NCBI GenBank assembly: GCA_003214115.1
Contig: QCMA01000005.1
Span: forward strand, 1-58,462
Length of the DNA stretch: 58,462 nt
Origin: Prochlorococcus sp. AG-418-I21
GTDB lineage: Bacteria; Cyanobacteriota; Cyanobacteriia; PCC-6307; Cyanobiaceae
Direction: 5' to 3'
Of the stretch, positions 37,495-45,308 are shown in pieces. The notes beneath the pieces are model-generated. The model did no database searches. It was not told the DNA's origin and was given only the letters and a program-made list of their open reading frames with translations. The position numbers and the translations under genes are program-made. The first letter of the stretch is position 1; the number at the start of each line of letters is the position of its first letter.

Positions 37495-38323
37495 TTTCCT
37501 TTAATAAAAGTTGGTAGGCCTTTATTACGTCGATATTTAATATAGTTGCCAATTTTTTAGAGATTATTTTTAGTTTCTCTGGCACTTTATCCCATGAATA
37601 TCCAGTGGATACTCTTGCATCATTTTCAGGTTCTCCCCATTTTTCTTCAGGTAAACCTCTATCAATTCTATTTTTTAAAGTTGCTCTTCCTATTTTTAGA
37701 TATCTTGCTAGGTGACTAATCGATTCGAAAACCTGATTCTTATATGGGATGTGATTTTTATCATTACCTGTTACCCACTTTTCCTGAGGAAGACCGCTAT
37801 TTATTCTGAAGTTTAAAGTTGCTTTATCAATCTTTAAAAATTCTGCTAGCTTAGCTCTTGATGGATATATTTTGCCAAAATAAATAATTTCGTAAGGGTT
37901 ACTTTTCTCCGCCCATCTTTTTTGGGGCCATCCTTTCCTAATCCTTAATCTAAGGGTTGAGGCTTTGATGCCAATAAATAATGATAGTTTCTCTATTGAT
38001 CTAAATTGTTTTCCAAAATAAGTAATTTCATAGGAATTATTGGTTTCCTCCCATCTTCTCTCTGGTAAGCCCTCTCTGATATTTTTATTAAGAATATTCG
38101 GATCTATTCCTCTCTTTTTTGCAAGTTTAGATTTCGAATAATATTTTTCCCCTTTATAGAAAATATGCGTTGGCTTAGATCTAGTGCCCCATTCTTCTTG
38201 AGGCAATCCTTTCTTTATTCTCGAGTGCAATGTACTACGTTTCACTTTCAACAATTTGGCAAGTTTACTTATTGATGAAAATAATTGCCCTTTGTATTCA
38301 ATTGGTTTGCCTTTAAAGGGCAT
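37478..38323 (-). CDS. Tandem-repeat helix-turn-helix-like protein, 5 repeats
   Basis: Five repeats of the same unit (for example IEYKGQLFSSISKLAKLLKV and RSTLHSRIKKGLPQEEWG), then the shared C-terminal domain GYSWDKVPEKLKIISKKLAT and AYQLLLKEIGNEI. 281 residues. ATG with an AGGGAG-type ribosome site; its start lies inside the end of the 38313 gene (11-base overlap) and its stop overlaps the next gene by 17 bases. Likely a DNA- or RNA-binding array (inference from the HTH-like core). Confidence 0.8.
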   Translation of the reverse strand: MPFKGKPIEYKGQLFSSISKLAKLLKVKRSTLHSRIKKGLPQEEWGTRSKPTHIFYKGEKYYSKSKLAKKRGIDPNILNKNIREGLPERRWEETNNSYEITYFGKQFRSIEKLSLFIGIKASTLRLRIRKGWPQKRWAEKSNPYEIIYFGKIYPSRAKLAEFLKIDKATLNFRINSGLPQEKWVTGNDKNHIPYKNQVFESISHLARYLKIGRATLKNRIDRGLPEEKWGEPENDARVSTGYSWDKVPEKLKIISKKLATILNIDVIKAYQLLLKEIGNEI

Positions 38324-39734
38324 TTCCTATCTCCCTTAAAAGTAATTGGTAAGCTTCTACTTGTGTGATATTTAAAACTATAGAGAGTTTTTTAGAGAGC
38401 TCTTTTAAATCATTTGGTACGTTTTTCCAATAATATCCGGTAGATACTTTTGCGTTGTTAATTGGTTCGCCCCAATATTCTTGAGCCCAACCTAATCGAA
38501 TTCTTTTTGAGAGTGTTTCACGTCTTATACCAAGATAATCTGCAAGCTGTCTTTGAGACTCAAAATACTTTCCATCATATTCAATTTCATAAATATTTGA
38601 CTCATCCACGGCTTTATTAATTGCTTGTTCAAGAGAAAGGCCCTGCCTTCGATGCCATCTAATACTCTCAGATTTTTTAAGTATTTTTAAATGAGAAAGT
38701 AAATCGTTTATTGATTTGTAGGTTTCTCCTTTGTAATTAATTTTTGTTGATTTAGTTTTCTCTCCCCAATATTCTTGAGCCCAACCAAGTTGAATTCTTC
38801 TTCTTAATGTCCCCTGATTAACATTTAAATAAGTTGCTAGTTCTTTGAGGTTGTATAGCTTATTCTCATAATTAATAATTCTATTTCTTTCACTTGTTTT
38901 AATGATTGGTTCATTCCACCTTTCTTCAGGCCAGTTATTTCTTATTCTTTGTGAAAGAGTTCTCTCATTAATATTTAAATGTTCAGAAAGCTTTGAAATT
39001 GAATCATATTGTTTTCCTTGATATTTAACTTGATAAGAAATTTCTGGTTCACCCCACATCTCTTCTGGCAATTTTTTTTTAATTCTATTTCTTAATACAT
39101 TTACAGTAATGCCCAAATAAATAGAAAGTTCCTTTATTGAAGAAAAGGTCTTGCTTTGATATTTAATTTCATATGAGTGTTTTCTTTCGCCCCACCTTTC
39201 TTGGGGCCATCCTCTATCTCTTCGGCCTTGAATTATTTCCAAAGGAAGTTCTAGTTTTTCAGATAACTTATTTATTGATGAATATACCTTTCCTTTATAT
39301 TCAATAATGCGATTATCTCTTTCTCCCCACCTTTCTTGAGGCCATTTTTTGAAGATTCTGTCATAAAGGGTTTGCGGCTTAATCCCTAATTCATTTGCAA
39401 GAACTTTGTGATTACTGTATTTAATTCCGTTATAAAAAATTTCTGTGCTTTGTTTTTTCTTCTCTTTCCATCTTGCTTTAGGCCAATTGTTCCTTATACG
39501 TTCGCTAAGCATTTTCCCATTAATTCCTAAATGCCTTGCCAGATGATTTATGGAACTATAAATTTTCCCATCATATTCAATACTCCTGACCTTACCTGCC
39601 TTTAAACCCCAATTCTCTTCAGGCCATTTGTTCTTGATTCTATCTCTTAATGTGGCTCTATTAATTTCTAAATAAGCAGCTAAGCTTGCAATTGAATCAA
39701 ATACTTTTCCTTTATATTTTAATCTGTTATCCAT
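38313..39734 (-). CDS. Tandem-repeat helix-turn-helix-like protein, 9 repeats
   Basis: Nine repeats, of which the eighth is altered (the WPQExWGE end is replaced by RRQGLSLEQAINKAV). Each other repeat has the LA-x-x-LGI and T-L-x-x-RI helices. The end is the shared C-terminal domain GYYWKNVPNDLKELSKKLSI and AYQLLLREIGNAL. 473 residues. The ATG lies in the last 8 bases of the helicase-methyltransferase gene, so the two are coupled. The longest array in the cluster. Confidence 0.8.
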   Translation of the reverse strand: MDNRLKYKGKVFDSIASLAAYLEINRATLRDRIKNKWPEENWGLKAGKVRSIEYDGKIYSSINHLARHLGINGKMLSERIRNNWPKARWKEKKKQSTEIFYNGIKYSNHKVLANELGIKPQTLYDRIFKKWPQERWGERDNRIIEYKGKVYSSINKLSEKLELPLEIIQGRRDRGWPQERWGERKHSYEIKYQSKTFSSIKELSIYLGITVNVLRNRIKKKLPEEMWGEPEISYQVKYQGKQYDSISKLSEHLNINERTLSQRIRNNWPEERWNEPIIKTSERNRIINYENKLYNLKELATYLNVNQGTLRRRIQLGWAQEYWGEKTKSTKINYKGETYKSINDLLSHLKILKKSESIRWHRRQGLSLEQAINKAVDESNIYEIEYDGKYFESQRQLADYLGIRRETLSKRIRLGWAQEYWGEPINNAKVSTGYYWKNVPNDLKELSKKLSIVLNITQVEAYQLLLREIGNAL

Positions 39735-42732
39735 TCTTACATGCTGTGTTATTTAATCTTGGATTAACTAATGCTGAAACCTTGAAGAAAGGGCCAAGAC
39801 TATCTGAGGAATCAATTTTGATGTCTTTAAAACCAGCATTATTTACAACTTCTTCTATTTCATCTAGAGAAATTTGTTTCTTTGTGGCCCAAATTAATAT
39901 TTGTCCCGTTGGTTTAAGAACTCTTCTCGATGAATGTATCATTTGAGGCCAATCTTTTCCCATTAATGAGAGACAAAAAACACCAATATCAACTGAGTTT
40001 TTACCTAATGGAATTTGATCAGCAATATTACACTCAATTATTTTTTCATTTACTCCAATTACATCAAAACTTAAAACTTTATATTCATCACCTAATGCTT
40101 CCATTAGTCTCCCAGTACCACAACCAAAATCTGCAATTATACATCCTTCCATATCCTTCATTTGCTCAATGACTTTATCTATAGGCTTGTACGGCCAATC
40201 ATTTTCTGCTTCATGATAAAGAGTATGGTAGGTTTCAAATTCTTCTGGATTAGCTTGCACCCTCTCAAAATTTGTTTTACCTAAAGATGTATTCCATAGC
40301 CTATTCATAGAACTTAATTCTCCCCCATATTTTCCTAATCTTTTTTCCTTTTCTTTCTCATCTTTAAAAATTATTGGTATTGTAATCTGTCTTTTTTGAT
40401 AAGTTATTCCCCCTATCTCTTCAAGCCTCTCTATCCATTGTAATCTCGCTTCATTTGCTCTTGTTTCTAGGTCTACTTTATTAAGATTTTCAATTTCGCC
40501 ATCAACAACTAGGTTGGAGATATTTCTTTTTTTCTCTATGTGATTAGAAATCTCTTTATCCCAAGACCAGATTCTTTCATGTAATTTCAACTTTGGATTG
40601 TTAACTTCATAATATGCTTCCAAGGTTAGAAAAATGCAATCCGAAGTTTGCCCAGTTCTTGCTAATCTTGCTTCACATTGTTTGCGTATTTCATAAGTCC
40701 AAGGTTGAGCAAAAAATATTGCTTTAGAACAATTATCTTGAAGGCCATCAAATCCAGTACCAATAGCGCTCATTGAAGCCACAAGAATTTGTATATCATT
40801 TCTCAAAAATAAGTCTTTCCCAGATTTATCTGAGCCATAATATGCACCAATTGAAAATTCTAATTTTCTAAGTTCCTTTATAATATTCTTTACTATTCCG
40901 TCGACATGATGAACAAAAATTATAGTCTGCTTATCATCTGAGAGTATCTTTGCTAATTCTTTTATTTTACAATCTAAAGAGTGTTGTTCTTGAACTATCG
41001 CTCTAAAACTTTTGTTTTCGATTAAGTCATTAAATTTTAAAGTGTTATTAATTTTTATTGTTTCTCTTTTACATTTGTAAGGTTTATTTTCTTCTGATTG
41101 TTTCCATCTAGTGGAATGCATAACTAACTCTTGATGAATTTTTAAAGCATTAGCAATATTAGTGTCATGTTTTAAATGCGATAAATCTCTTGTGGGTTCA
41201 ATTAATGAAAGTAGAGAAATTGGCTCACTAAGATCATTGTGTGATGGTGATGCAGTCATTCCATAAATTTTTACTTTTGGATTCTTTGTTCTTAAAAAAG
41301 AAAGTAATTTTTGAGCTTCAATTCTTCTAGCACTTATATCTTCATCCTCTTTTAGTTGTTTCTTATCGGTAATGATTTCAGTTAAACCTCTTTGTTTTAA
41401 TTTGTGTACTTCATCTAAAATTACGAAATCAACTTCATTTTCTTTAGCAAAATTTATTATTTTTTTTTGAACATGAGGATCTGATCTCAAAAGGTCATAA
41501 TTATTTATTAAAACTTTTCGGCTATTCTTTGAATCCCATTCTGGACTCCAGGTACGTTTTTTAATTTCAATTTCTGGGAAGGCTTGTTCAAAGGTGTATT
41601 CCCAGACATCATCGATAACAACTAATGGACAGAAAACAAGCGTCACCCTAGAATTATTTTTTTGTGAAGCAATTGCAGCAGTCAATGATTTCCCCACTCC
41701 GGCATCTGAAGTATTTAGTCTTGATAAATTTTTAGTCATTTGCCACATTTCATACCTTTGCATTAAGAAAGGTATTCTGTGAGTTGGTATAGTAATTCCC
41801 TCTTTATTTTTCCAGATTGGGTTATAACTTTCTGGTAACTTTAAATTTTTTACGATTTTATATTCATCTATTATTTGGATTATTTGTTTCTTAGTGATTC
41901 CCTGCTTTACATTCATCTCTTTTTTGAGAAGATTAATAATCTCTTCTTCTTTCTCAAAAATTAAATTCCATATTTTTTGCCTGCTAAATTCAAATATAAA
42001 TTCAATACTTAACCTATCGTCTAAAGATAAATTACCTAAATCATTTACAAAATCTAAAATTTGGAAAACACCCTTCAAGCCAAGTTCTGGGAGTTTTATT
42101 TCTGAATTATTTTCCTTTTCAGAACTTTTTGCCTTCTTATTTTTATTATGTTTAGTTTTGGATTCTGATGAATCATCATTTAAAATTTTTGGTCCAAATT
42201 CTTTTTCAAGTTCTTCAGGATTAGAAACGATCTTTTGAAATTTTTGTATAAATTTATTTAACGATTCGTTTGTTAATTGTGGGGATTCATTAATTCCTGT
42301 CCCTTCGCTAGTGTTCGTTTTTGTTTTATTATTATTTTTATCTTTTTTTGTCTTATTCAATAATTTTCTCAACTTTAAAATTATCTCTTTACTTTTTTCC
42401 GCTTTTGATTTTAATAAAATTGCAGCAGCGATTCCATCTAATTTGCCTCTCCCAGAGTGAATTATCGACAATAAAGGGGTTGCATCTAATGTTTCTAAAT
42501 CAATATCTTTAATTAGTTTAATTAACTCTTCAATTTCCTCCTCAGAGAGTAGTTTAATTCCAGTTTCTTTTATAATTTTTTCCATGAGTCTATTGCCATT
42601 TTCTCCTAGAAAATCCTTATGAAAATTTAATAAATTTTCTAGGTCCTTTTCTTTGACCATATCGATTTGTTTTTGGACTTTTGATCCCTCAAGAAAAGTA
42701 ATCTCTTCTTTATCTGGTTTGAAAGTTGCCAT
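39727..42732 (-). CDS. SNF2-type helicase fused to Rrp8-like methyltransferase (1001 aa)
   Basis: Residues 1-310 are a charged helical region without a recognised domain. 320-700 form an SF2/SNF2-type motor: Walker A SDAGVGKSL (342-350), DEVH (440-443), TASPS (493-497), and the second lobe with SMSAIGTGFDGLQ and arginine-finger motif QCEARLARTGQ (685-695). 815-990 form a class I SAM methyltransferase: DFGCGTGRL (868-876), SFDVIG, PLGKNSVD and VFCLSLMG. The region before it (NPEEFETYHTLYHEAENDWP) and these motifs closely match eukaryotic Rrp8, an rRNA m1A methyltransferase. I know no bacterial protein with this fusion. Confidence 0.82.
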   Translation of the reverse strand: MATFKPDKEEITFLEGSKVQKQIDMVKEKDLENLLNFHKDFLGENGNRLMEKIIKETGIKLLSEEEIEELIKLIKDIDLETLDATPLLSIIHSGRGKLDGIAAAILLKSKAEKSKEIILKLRKLLNKTKKDKNNNKTKTNTSEGTGINESPQLTNESLNKFIQKFQKIVSNPEELEKEFGPKILNDDSSESKTKHNKNKKAKSSEKENNSEIKLPELGLKGVFQILDFVNDLGNLSLDDRLSIEFIFEFSRQKIWNLIFEKEEEIINLLKKEMNVKQGITKKQIIQIIDEYKIVKNLKLPESYNPIWKNKEGITIPTHRIPFLMQRYEMWQMTKNLSRLNTSDAGVGKSLTAAIASQKNNSRVTLVFCPLVVIDDVWEYTFEQAFPEIEIKKRTWSPEWDSKNSRKVLINNYDLLRSDPHVQKKIINFAKENEVDFVILDEVHKLKQRGLTEIITDKKQLKEDEDISARRIEAQKLLSFLRTKNPKVKIYGMTASPSHNDLSEPISLLSLIEPTRDLSHLKHDTNIANALKIHQELVMHSTRWKQSEENKPYKCKRETIKINNTLKFNDLIENKSFRAIVQEQHSLDCKIKELAKILSDDKQTIIFVHHVDGIVKNIIKELRKLEFSIGAYYGSDKSGKDLFLRNDIQILVASMSAIGTGFDGLQDNCSKAIFFAQPWTYEIRKQCEARLARTGQTSDCIFLTLEAYYEVNNPKLKLHERIWSWDKEISNHIEKKRNISNLVVDGEIENLNKVDLETRANEARLQWIERLEEIGGITYQKRQITIPIIFKDEKEKEKRLGKYGGELSSMNRLWNTSLGKTNFERVQANPEEFETYHTLYHEAENDWPYKPIDKVIEQMKDMEGCIIADFGCGTGRLMEALGDEYKVLSFDVIGVNEKIIECNIADQIPLGKNSVDIGVFCLSLMGKDWPQMIHSSRRVLKPTGQILIWATKKQISLDEIEEVVNNAGFKDIKIDSSDSLGPFFKVSALVNPRLNNTACKNG

Positions 42733-42755
42733 AATATTTTCAAAAATAGTTTTAT

Positions 42756-43757
42756 CTAAAAAGGAATATCCTCTGCGTTAATTTCATCATTGTTATCTGT
42801 ATTAGTATCAGATATTTTTTTCTCCTCTATATTAAATCTAATAATTGTTTCTTTGCCCCATTGACTCTGAGGCCAACCTCTTTTTATTCGACCTCTTAAA
42901 GTTTGAGGGTTGACCCCTAAAGCTTCAGCCAAAGCTGAAATAGATGGATAACTTTGCCCTTGATAAATAATTTCATGTTTTAATGTTGGTTTGCCCCATT
43001 TAGATGGAGGTAACCCTTTATTAATTTGATTTCTCAACATTGCTGGCCTGATACCTAAATAATCTGCCAAAGCTGAGATTGATTCAAAGCGCTTCCCTTT
43101 ATAAAAATAATGAGTAAGCTTATTATTTTTTTGATCCCATCTATTTTCAGGCCATCCTTTGGAGATTCGGGAACATAATATTAATGGTTTTATACCCAAA
43201 TGTTTAGCTAATTCTTTGATTGAATAAGTTACACCTCTGAATGAAACTTTTTTCAGTAAGTTAGCTTTATTGAATTCTTTATCTTGAATATTCTTCTTAA
43301 TTATATCTTGGTCTAACCCTTCATGATCATAATCTCCAAATTCAGAACTATTATAAATTCTTTCTAAAATTCCTCTCACAGAATTACCCATTAACTTATT
43401 AGGGTCAGAATCTTTCCAATCAATATGATCTAGACAGCCCTCTGATGTCATGCATAATAAACGATTCTGCAGTCTTGCTTTAAATTCATCATTTTGGTGA
43501 GACCATTCAGTAATCTCGAAAGAGCCTAAAGGATCATCTTCATTGCCAGTGCAATAGACGACTGTTATTTTTAAACCTTCGAAAAGTCCCTTCATCAAAA
43601 ATAATCCTGGGAAAAACTTTCTTCGTAGTGCAATAGCAGTGGTTGCACGGCCATTATCAACTATCTTAATTGGCACTTCAACTGCTATTTCTCCATTAAT
43701 CAAGACTTTTTCTGGAGCTTGTTCAGTTACTTCAGCTAATAAAAAACCATTAGACAT
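42756..43757 (-). CDS. SSB-like protein with three inserted HTH-like repeats
   Basis: Residues 1-105 resemble an OB-fold single-strand-binding protein (NGFLLAEVTEQAPEKVLING, then a long beta region to ITVVYCTGN and SFEITEWSH). 106-168 is a linker. Three copies of the ~47-residue repeat follow (168-207, 217-255, 263-302). The C-terminus is acidic and ends NAEDIPF, as in the DIPF tip that bacterial SSBs use to recruit partners. First gene of the operon, 23 bases before the helicase gene. ssDNA binding is inferred from the two end features together. Confidence 0.75.
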   Translation of the reverse strand: MSNGFLLAEVTEQAPEKVLINGEIAVEVPIKIVDNGRATTAIALRRKFFPGLFLMKGLFEGLKITVVYCTGNEDDPLGSFEITEWSHQNDEFKARLQNRLLCMTSEGCLDHIDWKDSDPNKLMGNSVRGILERIYNSSEFGDYDHEGLDQDIIKKNIQDKEFNKANLLKKVSFRGVTYSIKELAKHLGIKPLILCSRISKGWPENRWDQKNNKLTHYFYKGKRFESISALADYLGIRPAMLRNQINKGLPPSKWGKPTLKHEIIYQGQSYPSISALAEALGVNPQTLRGRIKRGWPQSQWGKETIIRFNIEEKKISDTNTDNNDEINAEDIPF

Positions 43758-43782
43758 TTTTTCATAAGAGATACGTAAGAAT

Positions 43783-43903
43783 AATACTACCTAGTGTACA
43801 AGGGGCTGTCAACAAAAAAATATTAAAATATATTGATTCTCCTAAACTTGTTTAAATAAACATATTGAATCCTTTTCTGCCTATAGTATACTTAGGTAGT
43901 ATT
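43783..43903. promoter_or_regulatory. Divergent promoter region with 11-bp inverted repeats
   Basis: AATACTACCTA (43783-43793) and its exact reverse complement TAGGTAGTATT (43893-43903) face each other about 99 bases apart. The identity extends in part to the next bases (GTGTAC and GTATAC, 43886-43891). Each copy lies close to the start of one of the two divergent genes, so it is well placed as an operator for a shared regulator. TATAGT at 43883-43888 is a possible -10 box for the plus gene. Confidence 0.6.
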
Positions 43904-43927
43904 TTTTATAGATTGTTTTTTAGGTGA

Positions 43928-45094
43928 ATGTCTTTTTCAAAAGAAAATTTCAATTCAAGGGTTTTAGCTGCTATTGATGAAGGAGATTCTGTTTATTTAA
44001 AAAAGCTTGTTGATGTGGCTAAATTATTAAATGCAAATAATGAGCTTAAAATGCTCCATGAAGCAATCGGCACAAGTGATGGAGGATTAACTCATATTCG
44101 ATATCAAAATAAAAGTTTTCCTACTATTAAGAGTCTTGCCAAATATTTATCAGTATCACCAAAAGTATTAGCTGAAAGATTAAAGAGAGGTTTACCAGAG
44201 GAAGAATGGGGTAAAACTTCAAAATCTTTACCTATTACTTATTTAGGAAAAGAATTTAAATCTATAGCTGATCTTGCTAAAACTTTAAATTTAAATAGAG
44301 CCGTTTTGTATAAAAGAATTAGTGATGGTTGGCCCGAAGACCGCTGGGGGGAATCAAGTCTTAAACATGATAGAGATTCTAGGATCATTACTAGATATAA
44401 AGAAGGTGACAGCATAAAACAATTAGCAATAAGTTTTGGCTTGAAAATGGATTTTATAAGAGATCTTCTTGAAAGGAGGGGTGAATTAAAACCAGTGGAT
44501 AAAATGTATGTAGTTAAATTTAATCCTCGTCGAAAAAAACAATTAAATCTTAGATTAAATATTGATTATCAAGAAAAGATTGAAAAAATCAGGAATTATT
44601 GGTCTAAGAAAGGGAAATTCAAATTTTTAGAAAGTTCACTTTCAGATTTATCAACTTTAAATTCTGATTCAACATTGGCGAAGTTTATTTTAGAAAAATC
44701 ATTAGATAATCTTTCCCTTGAATTGGAGAATGAATTAAATATAGATCGCTTTATAGAAAAAATTTGTGAATTAAGAATTGAAGATAAGAAGCTTCATAAG
44801 CAATGGCAAAAAGTGAAATTAAAAAATTATGAAAATGGCATTTTTAAAAATCTTTTAAGTAATGAATTAATTGAATATGAAAAAACAATTGAACAAATTG
44901 GTGAGAATCTAATTAAACAGGATTTAGAAAAAGAAACTCCAGAAACAGATTTAATTCTTCAAAAGAAGTTCTGGAAAATTGCGATAAAAAAATCTTATTT
45001 AATTCCGGATCGCAAATCAGAAAGGATATCTGAAAACATAATTCAACAAAAAATGTTAGATCTTTTAAAGAAAAATTATCCAGACATCATATAA
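43928..45094 (+). CDS. Divergent protein with two HTH-like repeats and a long charged tail
   Basis: Residues 1-55 are a helical N-terminus (VLAAIDEGDSVYLKKLVDVA), then two repeats (58-95 and 104-141) of the type found in the opposite operon. A further HTH-like stretch (SIKQLAISFGLKMDFIRDLL) follows, then about 200 residues of charged helices (LNLRLNIDYQEKIEKIRNYW, and FIEKICELRIEDKKLHKQWQ). ATG with AGGTG ribosome-like site. Position and shared repeats suggest it regulates or assists the cluster; this is inference. Confidence 0.7.
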   Translation: MSFSKENFNSRVLAAIDEGDSVYLKKLVDVAKLLNANNELKMLHEAIGTSDGGLTHIRYQNKSFPTIKSLAKYLSVSPKVLAERLKRGLPEEEWGKTSKSLPITYLGKEFKSIADLAKTLNLNRAVLYKRISDGWPEDRWGESSLKHDRDSRIITRYKEGDSIKQLAISFGLKMDFIRDLLERRGELKPVDKMYVVKFNPRRKKQLNLRLNIDYQEKIEKIRNYWSKKGKFKFLESSLSDLSTLNSDSTLAKFILEKSLDNLSLELENELNIDRFIEKICELRIEDKKLHKQWQKVKLKNYENGIFKNLLSNELIEYEKTIEQIGENLIKQDLEKETPETDLILQKKFWKIAIKKSYLIPDRKSERISENIIQQKMLDLLKKNYPDII

Positions 45095-45155
45095 TTCTAG
45101 GTTTTGAATAGTTATTTATTAATGATCAAAAATTTGTTTTATTAAAAGCTTAAAA

Positions 45156-45308
45156 ATGAAAAACTTCCTCATATCAGGTTTGGTAGATGAAAAATATAGA
45201 ATAAAGGTTAATCTTTTAGCGATCTCTCCTGATCATGCCATAAAGGTTTTTCAGCAAAAATATCCTAATGCAAAAGATATTTACTTGATTCAGCAATTAA
45301 GTAAGTAA
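45156..45308 (+). CDS. Small protein (50 aa), unknown
   Basis: ATG start; MKNFLISGLVDEKYRIKVNL, then AISPDHAIKVFQQKYPNAKD. It has a strand-strand-helix look, and the AISPDHAIKVFQQKYP part resembles small proteins found in marine cyanobacteria. Its end overlaps the convergent aminotransferase gene by 12 bases. Confidence 0.55.
   Translation: MKNFLISGLVDEKYRIKVNLLAISPDHAIKVFQQKYPNAKDIYLIQQLSK

Noticed and set aside
36352-39734. CRISPR-like or recent DNA-level tandem repeats suspected from the regular ~140-base spacing
   Set aside because: The period reflects the ~47-residue protein repeat. At DNA level the copies are strongly diverged with no identical spacers or repeats, so there is no CRISPR array.
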